DNA of 64,000 nucleotides from Bradyrhizobium ontarionense (GCF_021088345.1 NZ_CP088156.1:1860001-1924000), one strand, 5' to 3'. Counted from the stretch's first letter, positions 8,365 to 18,351 are shown. A program made the numbers and translations. The notes: generated from the sequence alone by a model not told the origin.

Positions 8365-9227
8365 GATCCGAGCCCGAGATAATCGCGCAGGCGCTTCTTG
8401 ACATCGGCCTCGCGCATGACGCGCGCCGTGAGCTCGGACGACGGCAGCCCCTTCAGCTGCTTCGGCGAGACGCCATCGCGCAGCGCTTTCAGCGTCTCGT
8501 ACACGGCCTGCGTCGCCGCTGCGATCGGCGCATGGCCCTGCAGTGCGACACGAACGCGGCGCGACGCGAGATAGCCGAGATCGCACATCGATTCAGGCGC
8601 GCCGCCGAGCACGATCGGCAACTGCGTCGCCGCGGCGATCGCATCGAGCTGCTCGCGCGCAGTGATGCCGGTGAAGAACAGCCCGTCGATGCCGCAGTCC
8701 TCGTAGGCCTTCGCGCGCGCAATCGCGTCGTCGAGCGAGGTGATCGAGACCGCGCCGGTCCGCCCCAGGATGACCAGCGAGGAATCGCCGCGGGCCTCGC
8801 ACGCGGCCCTCACCTTGCCTGCTCCCTCAGCCAGCGGGATCAACTGCGGCTTGGCTTCACCAAAGGCCTGCGGCAGCAGCGTATCCTCGATGGTCAGGCC
8901 AGAAGCGCCCGCGGCTTCGAGCTCCCGCACGGTGCGGCGCACGTTCATCGCGTTGCCATAGCCATGATCGGCATCGACCAGCACCGGCAATGCGGCCGCG
9001 CGCGACATCCGCCGCATCTGCTCGGCAAGCTCGGTCAAGGTGATCAGCGCGATGTCGGGATCGCCGAGCACGGCGAGCGAAGCGGCCGAGCCGCCGAACA
9101 TGCCGAGCTCGAAGCCGAGATCTTCGGCGATACGGATCGAGATCGCGTCGTAGACCGAGCCCGGGTGAATGCAGCGATCGCCGCTGAGAATCGCGCGGAG
9201 CTTGTCTCTGCGTGCACGGAAGGTCAT
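8361..9227 (-). CDS. Isocitrate lyase/PEP mutase-family protein, oxaloacetate decarboxylase-like
   Basis: A 288-residue alpha/beta barrel enzyme of the isocitrate lyase/PEP mutase superfamily. The N-terminal [18 protein letters not shown], the metal-site stretch [13 protein letters not shown], the segment [16 protein letters not shown] and the closing [14 protein letters not shown] fit the small oxaloacetate-decarboxylase-like branch. It lacks the Cys of true isocitrate lyase (K-K-C-G-H), so glyoxylate-cycle activity is unlikely. The likely reaction is Mg-dependent decarboxylation or cleavage of an oxaloacetate-type C4 acid. Its 3' end overlaps the acylphosphatase gene; the upstream gap to pccA contains a cloverleaf repeat. 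Confidence 0.82.
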   Translation of the reverse strand: MTFRARRDKLRAILSGDRCIHPGSVYDAISIRIAEDLGFELGMFGGSAASLAVLGDPDIALITLTELAEQMRRMSRAAALPVLVDADHGYGNAMNVRRTVRELEAAGASGLTIEDTLLPQAFGEAKPQLIPLAEGAGKVRAACEARGDSSLVILGRTGAVSITSLDDAIARAKAYEDCGIDGLFFTGITAREQLDAIAAATQLPIVLGGAPESMCDLGYLASRRVRVALQGHAPIAAATQAVYETLKALRDGVSPKQLKGLPSSELTARVMREADVKKRLRDYLGLGS

Positions 9228-9240
9228 GATGGTCTCCCAT

Positions 9241-9323
9241 GTCGTTCCGGGGCGATGCGGAGCATCGAACCCGGAACCTCGAGATTCCGGGTTCGGTCGC
9301 TGGCGCGACCGCCCCGGAATGAC
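9241..9323. repeat. Cloverleaf-shaped intergenic dyad repeat, copy 1
   Basis: The outer arms GTCGTTCCGGGGCG (9241-9254) and CGCCCCGGAATGAC (9310-9323) pair with one mismatch. Inside are three perfect hairpins: CGATGC/GCATCG (9253-9267), GAACCCGGAA/TTCCGGGTTC (9267-9294) and GGTCGC/GCGACC (9295-9310). It lies between pccA and the PEP-mutase-family gene, which read in the same direction, so as RNA it would sit in their possible common transcript. Related elements are at 32136 and 38307. Confidence 0.85.
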
Positions 9324-9331
9324 TGCGTTAT

Positions 9332-11347
9332 CTACGCAAACTCCAGAATCAGCGCGTCCACCGCGAGCGTCGCCCCCGCAGCGGCGTGGACCTTCTTCAC
9401 GGTGCCGTCCTGCTCGGCGCGCAGCACGTTCTGCATCTTCATGGCCTCGACCACGGCCAGCGTTTCGCCGGCCTTGACCTCCTGCCCTTCGGTCACGGCG
9501 ATCGAGACCACGAGGCCCGGCATCGGGCAGAGCAGCTTCTTGCCGCTGTCGCCGGCGGTGACCACGGGCATCAACCGTGCCGCGGTCGCCTCGGCTTCGG
9601 TATAGACATAGACCGGCGCTTCCACGCCCTGATGCGCGAGCCGCACGCCGTTCGGAATCGCGCGCGTCTGCACCGCGAGCGCAGCGCCATCGATGGTGCC
9701 GTGCCAGACCGCATCGCCCGGCTTCCAATCCGACACCAGCCGATGCGCCGGGCCGACCTTGCCGTCGGCGCCGACGAAGCGGACCGTGATCGCACCATCC
9801 TCCCTGGCGATGTCGAGCAGGATCTCGTCACGGCCGAGCCACACGGCGCGGCGGCCCTGCCGTGTCACGGGACGGCCGATCATCTGCTGCGAGATCTGCC
9901 GCTTGCGCGCGCCGAGCACGTGATCGATCGCCGCTCCGACGGCCGCGAGCCGACGCGCGATCTCGCCTTCCGGCGCGCGGGCGGAAAAGCCCTTCGGAAA
10001 CTCCTCGGCGATGAAGCCGGTCGACAGCCGGCCCTCGCGCCAGCGCGGATGATTCATCAGTGCCGACAGGAACGGGATGTTGTGGCGGATGCCATCGACG
10101 TAGAAGGCGTCGAGCGCGGTCGACTGCGCCTCGATCGCAGCTGCCCGGGACGGCGCATGGGTGACCAGCTTGGCGATCATCGGATCGTAGTAGATCGAGA
10201 TCTCGCCGCCCTCCTGCACGCCGGTGTCGTTGCGCACGGTGATGCCGTCCGCCTTGCTCTCCGCCGGCGGGCGGTACTTCACGAGGCGCCCGATCGAGGG
10301 CAGGAAGCTGCGGAACGGATCCTCGGCATAGACGCGAGATTCCACCGCCCAGCCGGTCAGCGCGACGTCCTTCTGCGTCAGCGCGAGCTTCTCGCCGGCA
10401 GCGACGCGGATCATCTGCTCGACCAGGTCGACGCCGGTGACGAGTTCGGTCACGGGGTGCTCGACCTGCAGGCGGGTGTTCATCTCCAGGAAGTAGAAGC
10501 TCTTGTCCTGGCCGGCGACGAACTCCACGGTGCCGGCGGAGTCGTAGTTCACGGCCTTGGCGAGCGCCACGGCCTGCTCGCCCATCTTGCGCCGGGTCTC
10601 CTCGTCGAGCAGCGGCGACGGCGCTTCCTCGATGACCTTCTGGTTGCGGCGCTGGATCGAGCATTCGCGCTCGCCGAGATAGATCACGTTGCCATGCTTG
10701 TCGCCGAGCACCTGGATCTCGATGTGGCGGGGATCTGTGATGAACTTCTCGATGAAGACGCGGTCGTCGCCGAACGAGGCCTTGGCCTCGGCCTTCGCCA
10801 GATTGAAGCCTTCGGCCACTTCGCTGGTCGAATGCGCGATGCGCATGCCCTTGCCGCCGCCGCCCGCGGAGGCCTTGATCATGACGGGATAGCCGATCTC
10901 GTCGGCGATGCGCACCGCGTGCTTGTCGTCCTCGATGACGCCGAGGAAGCCGGGCACGGTGGAGACGTTGGCCTTCGCGGCCGCCTTCTTCGACTCGATC
11001 TTGTCGCCCATCGCGGCGATCGCGCCCGGATTGGGACCGATGAAGACGACGCCCGCCTCCTGCAGCGCCCGCGGAAACGCCTCGCGCTCGGAGAGGAAGC
11101 CATATCCCGGATGCACCGCCTCGGCGCCAGTCTTACGGCAGGCCTCTACGATGCGGTCGATCAGGAGATAGCTCTCCGCGGCAGCCGGCGGCCCGATCAG
11201 CACGGCATCGTCTGCCATTTCGACATGCAGCGCATCGCGATCGGCTTCCGAATAGACCGCAACGGTCCTGATTCCCATGCGGCGAGCGGTCTTGATGACC
11301 CGGCAGGCGATCTCGCCGCGGTTCGCGATCAGAATGGTCTTGAACAT
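9332..11347 (-). CDS. pccA: Propionyl/acetyl-CoA carboxylase alpha (biotin carboxylase + BCCP)
   Basis: A 671-residue biotin-dependent carboxylase alpha chain. The order is the biotin carboxylase domain (FKTILIANRGEIACRVIKTA at the start, glycine-rich ATP loop KASAGGGGKGMRI about residue 160, EMNTRLQVEHPVTELVTGVD about 285), a linker of the propionyl-CoA carboxylase BT type (about 460-590), and a C-terminal biotinyl domain with EAMKMQ, the biotin lysine near residue 636. It carboxylates acyl-CoA (propionyl-CoA most likely) with a separate carboxyltransferase beta chain that is not in this window. Acetyl- or methylcrotonyl-CoA specificity cannot be excluded. Confidence 0.92.
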   Translation of the reverse strand: MFKTILIANRGEIACRVIKTARRMGIRTVAVYSEADRDALHVEMADDAVLIGPPAAAESYLLIDRIVEACRKTGAEAVHPGYGFLSEREAFPRALQEAGVVFIGPNPGAIAAMGDKIESKKAAAKANVSTVPGFLGVIEDDKHAVRIADEIGYPVMIKASAGGGGKGMRIAHSTSEVAEGFNLAKAEAKASFGDDRVFIEKFITDPRHIEIQVLGDKHGNVIYLGERECSIQRRNQKVIEEAPSPLLDEETRRKMGEQAVALAKAVNYDSAGTVEFVAGQDKSFYFLEMNTRLQVEHPVTELVTGVDLVEQMIRVAAGEKLALTQKDVALTGWAVESRVYAEDPFRSFLPSIGRLVKYRPPAESKADGITVRNDTGVQEGGEISIYYDPMIAKLVTHAPSRAAAIEAQSTALDAFYVDGIRHNIPFLSALMNHPRWREGRLSTGFIAEEFPKGFSARAPEGEIARRLAAVGAAIDHVLGARKRQISQQMIGRPVTRQGRRAVWLGRDEILLDIAREDGAITVRFVGADGKVGPAHRLVSDWKPGDAVWHGTIDGAALAVQTRAIPNGVRLAHQGVEAPVYVYTEAEATAARLMPVVTAGDSGKKLLCPMPGLVVSIAVTEGQEVKAGETLAVVEAMKMQNVLRAEQDGTVKKVHAAAGATLAVDALILEFA

Positions 11348-11504
11348 GTTTTTTCTTGATACCTTTGGGCGGGCTCCCCGCTCACGGCACAGGCAAAAGG
11401 ACCGCGAGCTTGACCGGTTCGTCTATAGCAAAATCGCCCGCGCGCAACCCGCCTCTCGTCCAATCGGGCACGTGCCTCAGGCATGCCAGCGCCCGCTGCT
11501 CGCT

Positions 11505-11741
11505 TCACCCGGAATAGCTGTGGAAACGTCCGCGGGCATAGGCGTGGGAGACCGCCTTCATCAGCTCGCCCACCTCGGTCTCCAGATAATCATTCGCAAC
11601 GATCAGGGCGCGAATGGTCGCACGCAGATCGCCGCCACAGGCGGCAACGGCCTGGTCCACGGCGGCTTCCAGCGCGAGATCATCCGGGTTGGCTTCAAGT
11701 GTCCTGGCTTGCGGCGTCTTGGCTTGCGGTTCGGGCGGCAT
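11505..11741 (-). CDS. Small conserved-type protein, unknown
   Basis: A 78-residue, Ala/Glu-rich, predicted mostly helical protein. The part from about residue 20 (LALEAAVDQAVAACGGDLRA, followed by TIRALIVANDYLETEVGELM) resembles a small uncharacterised protein seen in Bradyrhizobium-type genomes; I know of no function. The ATG at 11741 is chosen; a GTG at 11771 would add ten residues. It is upstream of pccA on the same strand with a 157-bp gap. Confidence 0.6.
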   Translation of the reverse strand: MPPEPQAKTPQARTLEANPDDLALEAAVDQAVAACGGDLRATIRALIVANDYLETEVGELMKAVSHAYARGRFHSYSG

Positions 11742-11811
11742 GGCGTGATGGCGCTCCCTCGCTCCGGTCACGCCGTCATGTTCACTTTATGTTCTAACGA
11801 GTCAAGGCGGA

Positions 11812-12942
11812 TCAGGCCGCCCCAACCTCTTCCTGCCGCGCCTGCCGGCTGTCGACACTTTCAACGGCAACCGTTGCGGACTTCGACTGCCGGCCGTGGC
11901 GCACGAGCCGGTGGATGAAGTCGAGCTTGCCGATGACCGGCGGCGTCAGGATGAACGGGTAGAGATCGCGCCCGCCCATCGCCCGTGCGACGCTGTTCAT
12001 GGCGAAGGTGAACGGCAGCCAGGCGTTGACGATGACGTCGAAATCATCCGCCACATAGGGATCGAAGGTGACGCGCGCCGTCAGCCCGCCGATCTGGTCG
12101 GCGGGCGGGTTGACCTCGATGCCGAATTCGGAGGCCATCTCCAACGTATCCACGATGTGGAGGTAGTGCGCCCAGGTCTCCGCAAAATCCTCCCAGGGAT
12201 GCGTGGTCGCATAGGCCGAGACGTAGTTGTCCTGCCAGTTCGCAGGGGCACCCTGATCGTAGTGCCGCTTCAGCGCCTCGCCATAATCCTGCCCGTCGTC
12301 GCCGAACACGGCCCGGCAAGCCTCGAGCTTATCGGCATCGCGCACCAGCACGTCCCAGAAATAGTGTCCGACCTCGTGACGGAAATGGCCGAGCAGGGTC
12401 CGGTACGGCTCGTCCATCTCGAGCCGGCGCCGCTCGCGCTCGAAGTCGTCGGCCTCGGCCAGCGCGATCGTGACCAGGCCGTTGTCGTGGCCGGTCAGGA
12501 CCTTCTGCTGGCCGGCAGGATCGTCGGCGAGGAAGTTGAAGATCAGCCCGTGCTCGGGATCCTCGATCCGTGTTTTCACCGGGAGCTTCCACCGAATCAG
12601 CGAGTAGAACAGCCGGTGCTTGGCCACCTCAAGCTCGCGCCATCCGGCGAGTTGCGCCGGGTCCGAGAGGTTCGGGATCGTGCCGTTGTGGCGGCAGGCG
12701 CGGCAGAACCCCGTGGTTTCCCCGATCTCGAGCAACCAATTGCAGGCGTCATGGTCGGCATTGGCGCAGAAAAAACGCCCTGTCCGGTCGTCGGCGAGCG
12801 TGCGGACACCCTCATCAGCCGGCTCGATCGCCGACAACGTCTGACGCTCCGGCATGAAGGCAAGCTGATGGCCGCAGCGCCCGCAGCTGCGATTCTCGAA
12901 ATACAGAATGTTCTTGCAGGCCTGGCAGACGAAGAGCTTCAC
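11812..12942 (-). CDS. Putative zinc-binding metallopeptidase with N-terminal zinc ribbon
   Basis: A 376-residue cytoplasmic protein. The first 25 residues form a zinc ribbon (CQAC then CGRCGHQ). A second Cys cluster (FCRACRHNG) is near residue 80. The peptidase motif HEVGHYFWD at about residue 189 is a HExxH zinc site, and DFAETWAHYLH about 65 residues later may supply the third ligand. This matches the uncharacterised 'putative zinc-binding metallopeptidase' family of proteobacteria; no substrate is known. It is transcribed away from the hybrid histidine kinase gene. Confidence 0.82.
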   Translation of the reverse strand: MKLFVCQACKNILYFENRSCGRCGHQLAFMPERQTLSAIEPADEGVRTLADDRTGRFFCANADHDACNWLLEIGETTGFCRACRHNGTIPNLSDPAQLAGWRELEVAKHRLFYSLIRWKLPVKTRIEDPEHGLIFNFLADDPAGQQKVLTGHDNGLVTIALAEADDFERERRRLEMDEPYRTLLGHFRHEVGHYFWDVLVRDADKLEACRAVFGDDGQDYGEALKRHYDQGAPANWQDNYVSAYATTHPWEDFAETWAHYLHIVDTLEMASEFGIEVNPPADQIGGLTARVTFDPYVADDFDVIVNAWLPFTFAMNSVARAMGGRDLYPFILTPPVIGKLDFIHRLVRHGRQSKSATVAVESVDSRQARQEEVGAA

Positions 12943-13169
12943 GGTGTGACCTTAAGCGTTGCGGTGTTCAGGGCCTGACGACGCGCGACAGTAACAGTCC
13001 GTTCCGGGGGGCACGGAACTTTTTATCTGCCCCGACGTTTACGTTGTGGAGGCGTTTGCCTGCCTCAATCTCTGGCCAGTTTGCTTTCCTTGAACCCAAT
13101 GCCGCCACGTTTCCGAACACCCGCAGTGGAATTGTCGGGCGACCGCTCGTTCCACAAGCGCAGGTCAGC

Positions 13170-15635
13170 ATGAACAGCCCGGATGCACCCCGAGACGCTG
13201 TGCTCCCAGAGGCAGCCGCCGCGGCCGAATTGCGGCAGCACATCGAGGAGATCGCGCGCGATCGCGATCAGGCCTATCTGGCGCTGCAGGAGCGCGAAGC
13301 GGAGCTGGCGCGAATTCAGCGTATTGCGCGAGTCGGCGGTGTCGAGGTTGACCTGCGCGAAGGTTATCGCAACCGGCGCTCCCCCGAATATCTGATCATT
13401 CACGGCCTGCCGCCCGAGGCCGTCCATGAGACCCACGAAGACTGGGTCAAGCGTGTGCACCCCGACGATCGGGCCAAGGCCGAGCAGGACTTCATCGCCG
13501 CGGTCAAGAGCAAGGAAGAGGACTACACCACCGAATACCGCATCATCCGGCCCAATGACGGCGAGATCCGATGGGTCCGCGTCATCGCCCGTATCGAGCG
13601 CGATTGGAGCGGCCGCGCGATCCGGCTGGTCGGCGCCCACATCGACGTCACCGACCAGATGCTTGCGCAGGCGAAGTTGCGCGAGAGCGAGGAGCGCTTC
13701 CGGCTGATCGCCGACAGCGCGCCGGTGCCGATCTGGGTGACCAAGCTCGACCGCACCCGCTCGTTCATCAATCGCGCCTATGTCGATTTTCTCGGCGTGC
13801 CCCACGAGGAGGCGCTCGCCTTCGACTGGCGCAAGGCGCTGCACCCCGAGGACCTCGCGCGCATCCTCGGGGAGCAACAGTCCGGAGAGTGCTCGCTGAA
13901 GCCGTTCTTCCTCGAAGCCCGCTATCGCCGCGCCGACGGGCAATGGCGCTGGCTGCGCTCGGAATCGCAGCCGCGCTGGGATGCGAACGGCGAACATGTC
14001 GGCTTCATCGGCGTTGCTCACGACGTCACGGCCGCCAAGCAGGCCGAGATCGAGCTGCGCCGGATCAACGAGACGCTGGAAGAACGGATCAAGGAGCGCA
14101 CCGCACAGCTCGAGGCCAACGAGGCGCGCATGCGCGCGATCTTCGAGACCAGCAATCAGTATCAGGGCATCCTGGACATCGATGGCCGCGTCACCCATGC
14201 CAACCGCATCGCGCTCGCCGGCATGCGCGCCGGCGAGATCGACGTCATCGGCCAGCCGCTGTGGGATGCGCCGTGGTTCGCGCACACGCCCGGCGCGACC
14301 GAGATGCTCCGCCAGGCATTTGCGCGCGTGCTCGCCGGGGAAAGCTTTCGCACCGAGATGCGACTCGATTTCGCCAGCGGTGAGCGTCATTTCGAGCTGT
14401 CGATGCGCCCCTTGTTCAACCAGCACGAGGCGATCACCGGCGCGGTCGCCGAGGCCGTCGACGTCACCGAGCGCATCCAGGGCGAAGAGCTGCTGCGTCA
14501 GTCGCAGAAGATGGAAGCCGTGGGCCAGCTCACCGGCGGCGTCGCGCACGACTTCAACAATCTGCTCACGATCATCCGCTCGGCCACCGACTTCCTGCGC
14601 CGTCGCGATCTGCCCGAAGAACGCCGCAGGCGCTATGTCGATGCGATCTCCGAGACCGTCGAGCGCGCCTCGAAGCTGACCGGGCAGCTCTTGGCCTTTG
14701 CGCGGCGGCAACCACTGATGCCGCAAGTGTTCAATGTCGGCGAGCAGGTCGAGAGCGTCGTGCAGCTCATCCGTCCCCTGGTCGGCAGCCGCATCCAGAT
14801 CGAGCTGGCGGGCACCGACGCCGGGCTGTTCACGCTCGCCGACATCGCACAATTCCAGACCGCGGTGATCAACCTCGCCGTGAATGCGCGGGACGCGATG
14901 AATGGCGAGGGCCGGCTTTCGATCGGCGTGCGCAGGACCGAGCTGATCCCGGCGCTGCGCGGCCAAGCCGCGCGCCCCGGCGCCTTCATCGCGATCTCGG
15001 TCGCCGACACCGGCGCCGGAATTGCGCCCGAGCATCTCAACGCGATCTTCGAGCCGTTCTTCACGACCAAGGAAGTCGGCAAAGGCACCGGTCTCGGCCT
15101 GAGCCAGGCCTTCGGTTTCGCCAAACAGTCCGAGGGCGACATCGCGGTCGCAAGCCGGCTCGGCCATGGCGCGACCTTCACGATCTACCTGCCGCAGGCC
15201 GCGCCGCCGCAATCGAGCGTCGACGCAGCCCTGACGCGAATCGAGCCCGCCACGATCGGCCGCGGCTATCGCGTGCTGGTGGTCGAGGACAATGACGAGG
15301 TCGGTCAGTTTTCGACCGAGCTGCTCGAAGACCTCGGCTACGTCACGCGCCGCGCCGCCAACGGTGCCGAAGCGCTGGCGATCCTGGCGAACGATGAGTT
15401 CGCCGTCGACCTCGTGTTCTCCGACGTCATCATGCCCGGCATCAACGGCCTGGAGCTGGCCGGCATCATACGCGAGCGCTATCCCGGCCTGCCGGTGGTG
15501 CTCACCTCCGGCTACAGCCACGTGCTCGCGGAGAATGCCCATCACGGCTTCGAGCTGATCAAGAAGCCCTATTCGGTCGAGTCGCTGTCGCGCATCCTGC
15601 GCAAGGCGATGGCGGAGAAGTCGCTGCTGACGTAG
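13170..15635 (+). CDS. PAS-containing hybrid histidine kinase with receiver domain
   Basis: An 821-residue soluble sensor kinase. Three PAS regions cover about residues 40-430 (the first two with PAC-like motifs EYRIIRPNDGEIRWVRVIAR and RYRRADGQWRWLRSE), separated from the kinase by a coiled coil. The phospho-acceptor His is in GQLTGGVAHDFNNLLTII (about residue 459). The ATP domain shows the N box NLAVNARDAM and GTGLGLSQAFGFAKQSEG. A receiver domain (about 700-815) has the acceptor Asp in LVFSDVIMPGING and Lys in LIKKPYS. No transmembrane segment is present, so it senses a cytoplasmic signal. No cognate output regulator is adjacent. ATG 13170 is the best start; an upstream in-frame start lies at 13044. 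Confidence 0.92.
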   Translation: MNSPDAPRDAVLPEAAAAAELRQHIEEIARDRDQAYLALQEREAELARIQRIARVGGVEVDLREGYRNRRSPEYLIIHGLPPEAVHETHEDWVKRVHPDDRAKAEQDFIAAVKSKEEDYTTEYRIIRPNDGEIRWVRVIARIERDWSGRAIRLVGAHIDVTDQMLAQAKLRESEERFRLIADSAPVPIWVTKLDRTRSFINRAYVDFLGVPHEEALAFDWRKALHPEDLARILGEQQSGECSLKPFFLEARYRRADGQWRWLRSESQPRWDANGEHVGFIGVAHDVTAAKQAEIELRRINETLEERIKERTAQLEANEARMRAIFETSNQYQGILDIDGRVTHANRIALAGMRAGEIDVIGQPLWDAPWFAHTPGATEMLRQAFARVLAGESFRTEMRLDFASGERHFELSMRPLFNQHEAITGAVAEAVDVTERIQGEELLRQSQKMEAVGQLTGGVAHDFNNLLTIIRSATDFLRRRDLPEERRRRYVDAISETVERASKLTGQLLAFARRQPLMPQVFNVGEQVESVVQLIRPLVGSRIQIELAGTDAGLFTLADIAQFQTAVINLAVNARDAMNGEGRLSIGVRRTELIPALRGQAARPGAFIAISVADTGAGIAPEHLNAIFEPFFTTKEVGKGTGLGLSQAFGFAKQSEGDIAVASRLGHGATFTIYLPQAAPPQSSVDAALTRIEPATIGRGYRVLVVEDNDEVGQFSTELLEDLGYVTRRAANGAEALAILANDEFAVDLVFSDVIMPGINGLELAGIIRERYPGLPVVLTSGYSHVLAENAHHGFELIKKPYSVESLSRILRKAMAEKSLLT

Positions 15636-15797
15636 GTGACGCGTACGGCGACAGGCAAAGCCCCCTACCCTGCCGCAGTGCCGGCCGACATCATCTGACC
15701 TGACCACCCATCTCCGCCATCGATCTCGCGCTTGCGATGTGCCGGAACCAGATGCTGTTGTTCGCAGTTGCGTAGCGTCGGCTCGCAACGGGGCAGC

Positions 15798-17078
15798 ATG
15801 GTTGATTCCAGACACAGCGCAGACGCGACACGCGCGGGCCATGCGCTCGACGCTGCCAACTTCTTCCTGGCTGACGTGCGCGACGGCCTCGGCCCCTATC
15901 TCGCGATCTATCTGCTGACCGAGCAGAAATGGGACGAGGCCTCGATCGGCCTCGTCATGTCGCTGGCGACGATGGCAGGCATCGTCGCGCAGACCCCGGC
16001 CGGCGCCCTGGTCGATGCGACCAGGGCGAAACGCATGATCATGATCGTCGCCGCGATCATCGTCACGGCGTCTTCTCTCCTGCTGCCAGTGATGACGAGC
16101 TTCTGGCCGGTCGCGATCTCGCAAAGCATCGCCAACGCCGCCGGCGTGATCTTCGCGCCGGCCATCGCGGCGGTATCGCTTGGGATCTTCGGGGCCAGAG
16201 CGTTCACGGCGCGGGTCGGCCGCAACGAAACCTTCAACCATGCCGGCAACGCCATCGGCGCCGTCATCGCCGGCGCCGCCGCCTATGCGCTCGGCCCGTC
16301 GGCAGTGTTCTACCTGATGGCGGTGATGTCGGCGGGCAGCCTCGTCAGCGTGCTCGCGATCCCGGAGCGCGCCATCGATCATGATGTCGCGCGCGGCCTG
16401 TCGCATCAGGCCGACGGCGGTGCGCCGGAGCGAGGCGAGCAGCCGTCGGGCCTCGGCATTCTCCTCACCTGCCGTCCGCTCATGATCTTCGCGATCTGCG
16501 TCGCGCTGTTCCATTTGGCCAACGCCGCGATGCTGCCGCTGGTCGGCCAGAAGCTGGCGCTGCAGGACAAGAATCTCGGCACCAGCCTGATGTCGGCCTG
16601 CATCGCCGCGGCGCAGCTCGTGATGGTGCCGATGGCGCTGCTGGTCGGCGCCCGCGCCGACCGCTGGGGCCACAAGCGCTTCTTCCTGGCGGCGCTCCTG
16701 ATCCTGCCGCTGCGCGCGGTGCTCTACACACTGTCCGACGACAAGGCGTGGCTGGTCGGCGTCCAACTGCTCGACGGCGTCGGCGCCGGCATCTTCGGCG
16801 CCATCATGCCGGTGATCGTGGCTGACCTCATGCGCAACACCGGCCGCTTCAATGTCGCGCAGGGCGCCGTCATCACCGCACAGAGCATCGGTGCCGCGCT
16901 CTCGACGGCGTTGGCCGGCTTCATCGTGGTCCATGGCGGTTACAGCGCCGCATTCCTCGCGCTCGGCGCGATCGCGGCGCTCGCCGTGATCGTATGCTGG
17001 CTGCTGCTGCCCGAGACCCGCGGAAGCGAAGCGCCGCATTCGAACGCCGCGCCCTCACCCGCTATCGCCGCGGAATGA
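15798..17078 (+). CDS. MFS transporter
   Basis: A 426-residue major facilitator with about 12 hydrophobic segments. The start region (AGHALDAANFFLADVRDGLG, then PYLAIYLL) and the loop GALVDATRAKRMIM between segments 2 and 3 are typical of MFS efflux-type proteins. The substrate is not evident. It is 22 bp upstream of an ArsB-type carrier on the same strand, so the two may form an operon, and the pairing could suggest metalloid or anion export, which is inference. Confidence 0.85.
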   Translation: MVDSRHSADATRAGHALDAANFFLADVRDGLGPYLAIYLLTEQKWDEASIGLVMSLATMAGIVAQTPAGALVDATRAKRMIMIVAAIIVTASSLLLPVMTSFWPVAISQSIANAAGVIFAPAIAAVSLGIFGARAFTARVGRNETFNHAGNAIGAVIAGAAAYALGPSAVFYLMAVMSAGSLVSVLAIPERAIDHDVARGLSHQADGGAPERGEQPSGLGILLTCRPLMIFAICVALFHLANAAMLPLVGQKLALQDKNLGTSLMSACIAAAQLVMVPMALLVGARADRWGHKRFFLAALLILPLRAVLYTLSDDKAWLVGVQLLDGVGAGIFGAIMPVIVADLMRNTGRFNVAQGAVITAQSIGAALSTALAGFIVVHGGYSAAFLALGAIAALAVIVCWLLLPETRGSEAPHSNAAPSPAIAAE

Positions 17079-17100
17079 TTTCCTCTATCGGTCCCTGATC

Positions 17101-18351
17101 ATGTCCCCGCACGATACCTGGCTCGCTCTCGCCATCATCATCCCCGCCACCGCCGGCGTCATCATCCGCCCCTTCCTGTTGCCGGAAGCCGTGTGGGCGG
17201 TGGCCGGCGCGATCCTGCTGGTCGCGCTCGGCCTGTTGCCTGTCACCGACGCCCTCACCGGCATCCGCAAAGGCGTCGACGTCTACCTGTTCCTGATCGG
17301 TATGATGCTGATCGCCGAGCTCGGCCGCCGCGAAGGCCTGTTCGACTATCTCGCGGCCTATGCGGTCGAGCATGCGCGCGGCTCGCCGCAGATGCTGTTC
17401 CTGCTGGTCTATGCGGTCGGAACGCTGGTGACCGTGCTGCTCTCCAACGACGCCACCGCGATCGTGCTGACGCCGGCCGTCTTCGCCGCGACCCGCGCGG
17501 CCGGCGCTTCGCCGCTGCCCTATCTCTACGTCTGCGCCTTCATCGCCAATGCCGCGAGCTTCGTGCTGCCGATCTCGAACCCGGCCAACCTCGTCGTGTT
17601 CGGCGGGCGCATGCCGCATCTGACGGAATGGCTGCGCCAGTTCACCCTGCCGTCGATCGCCGCGATCGCCCTCACCTTTGTGGCGCTGTGGCTGACCCAG
17701 CGCCGTGCGCTACGCGAGGAGACGCTGCGCACCGATGTCGACAAGCCGCATCTGAGCCGCGAGGGCCGGCTCGCCGCAGTCGGAATCATGGTGATTGCCG
17801 CCGTGCTGCTGACCGCCTCGGCGCTCGACGTGCAACTGGGCCTGCCGACCTTCGTCTGTGGCGTGGTCACGGCGGCCGCGATCCTGCTCGTCAGCCGGCA
17901 GTCGCCATGGCCAACGGTCAAAGGTGTGTCCTGGGGCGTGCTGCCGCTGGTCGGCGGCCTGTTCGTGATGGTCGAGGGTCTGAACCGCGCCGGCGCGATC
18001 GGCCAGCTCAGCGCCTGGCTGCATCAGGGCGTGGCTGGCTCGCCCGTCGGTACGGCCTGGGCGGCCGGGCTGATCACGGCGGTGGCCGACAACATTGCCA
18101 ATAATCTTCCCGTGGGACTGGTCGCCGGCTCGGTCGCCGCCAGCGATCACCTGCCGCATGAGGTCATCCGTGCAATTTTGATCGGCGTCGATCTCGGCCC
18201 CAACATCTCCGTGACCGGCTCGCTCGCCACGATCCTGTGGCTGACTGCCTTGCGGCGCGAAAAGATCGAGGTGTCCGCCTGGCAGTTTCTCAAGATCGGA
18301 CTCGTCGCAACGCCGCCGGCGCTGATCGCGGCGCTGGCGGCGGCGATCTGA
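17101..18351 (+). CDS. ArsB/SLC13-type ion transporter
   Basis: A 416-residue inner-membrane carrier of the arsenite pump/ion transporter superfamily. Landmarks are VTVLLSNDATAIVLTPAVFA and, in the second half, GLITAVADNIANNLPVGLVA, the two inverted NDA/DN helix-break motifs, plus SFVLPISNPANLVVFG. ArsB proteins export As(III)/Sb(III). No arsR, arsC or arsA neighbour is here, so the ion is uncertain. A short copy of this gene's 3' end occurs at 20360-20430 beyond the next two genes. Confidence 0.85.
   Translation: MSPHDTWLALAIIIPATAGVIIRPFLLPEAVWAVAGAILLVALGLLPVTDALTGIRKGVDVYLFLIGMMLIAELGRREGLFDYLAAYAVEHARGSPQMLFLLVYAVGTLVTVLLSNDATAIVLTPAVFAATRAAGASPLPYLYVCAFIANAASFVLPISNPANLVVFGGRMPHLTEWLRQFTLPSIAAIALTFVALWLTQRRALREETLRTDVDKPHLSREGRLAAVGIMVIAAVLLTASALDVQLGLPTFVCGVVTAAAILLVSRQSPWPTVKGVSWGVLPLVGGLFVMVEGLNRAGAIGQLSAWLHQGVAGSPVGTAWAAGLITAVADNIANNLPVGLVAGSVAASDHLPHEVIRAILIGVDLGPNISVTGSLATILWLTALRREKIEVSAWQFLKIGLVATPPALIAALAAAI

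Noticed and set aside
9386-11359. Plus-strand open frame opposite pccA
   Set aside because: Composition (Asp/Arg/Leu/His-rich) and complete overlap with an unmistakable carboxylase show it is a shadow.
12968-13243. Short minus-strand frame upstream of the histidine kinase
   Set aside because: Unusual composition, overlap with the kinase start, no ribosome site, no relatives.
13065-17039. Minus-strand open frame of 1,324 codons
   Set aside because: It lies opposite the histidine kinase and MFS genes, is rich in Arg, Asp, His and Gln, and has no domain: a GC-rich antisense shadow.
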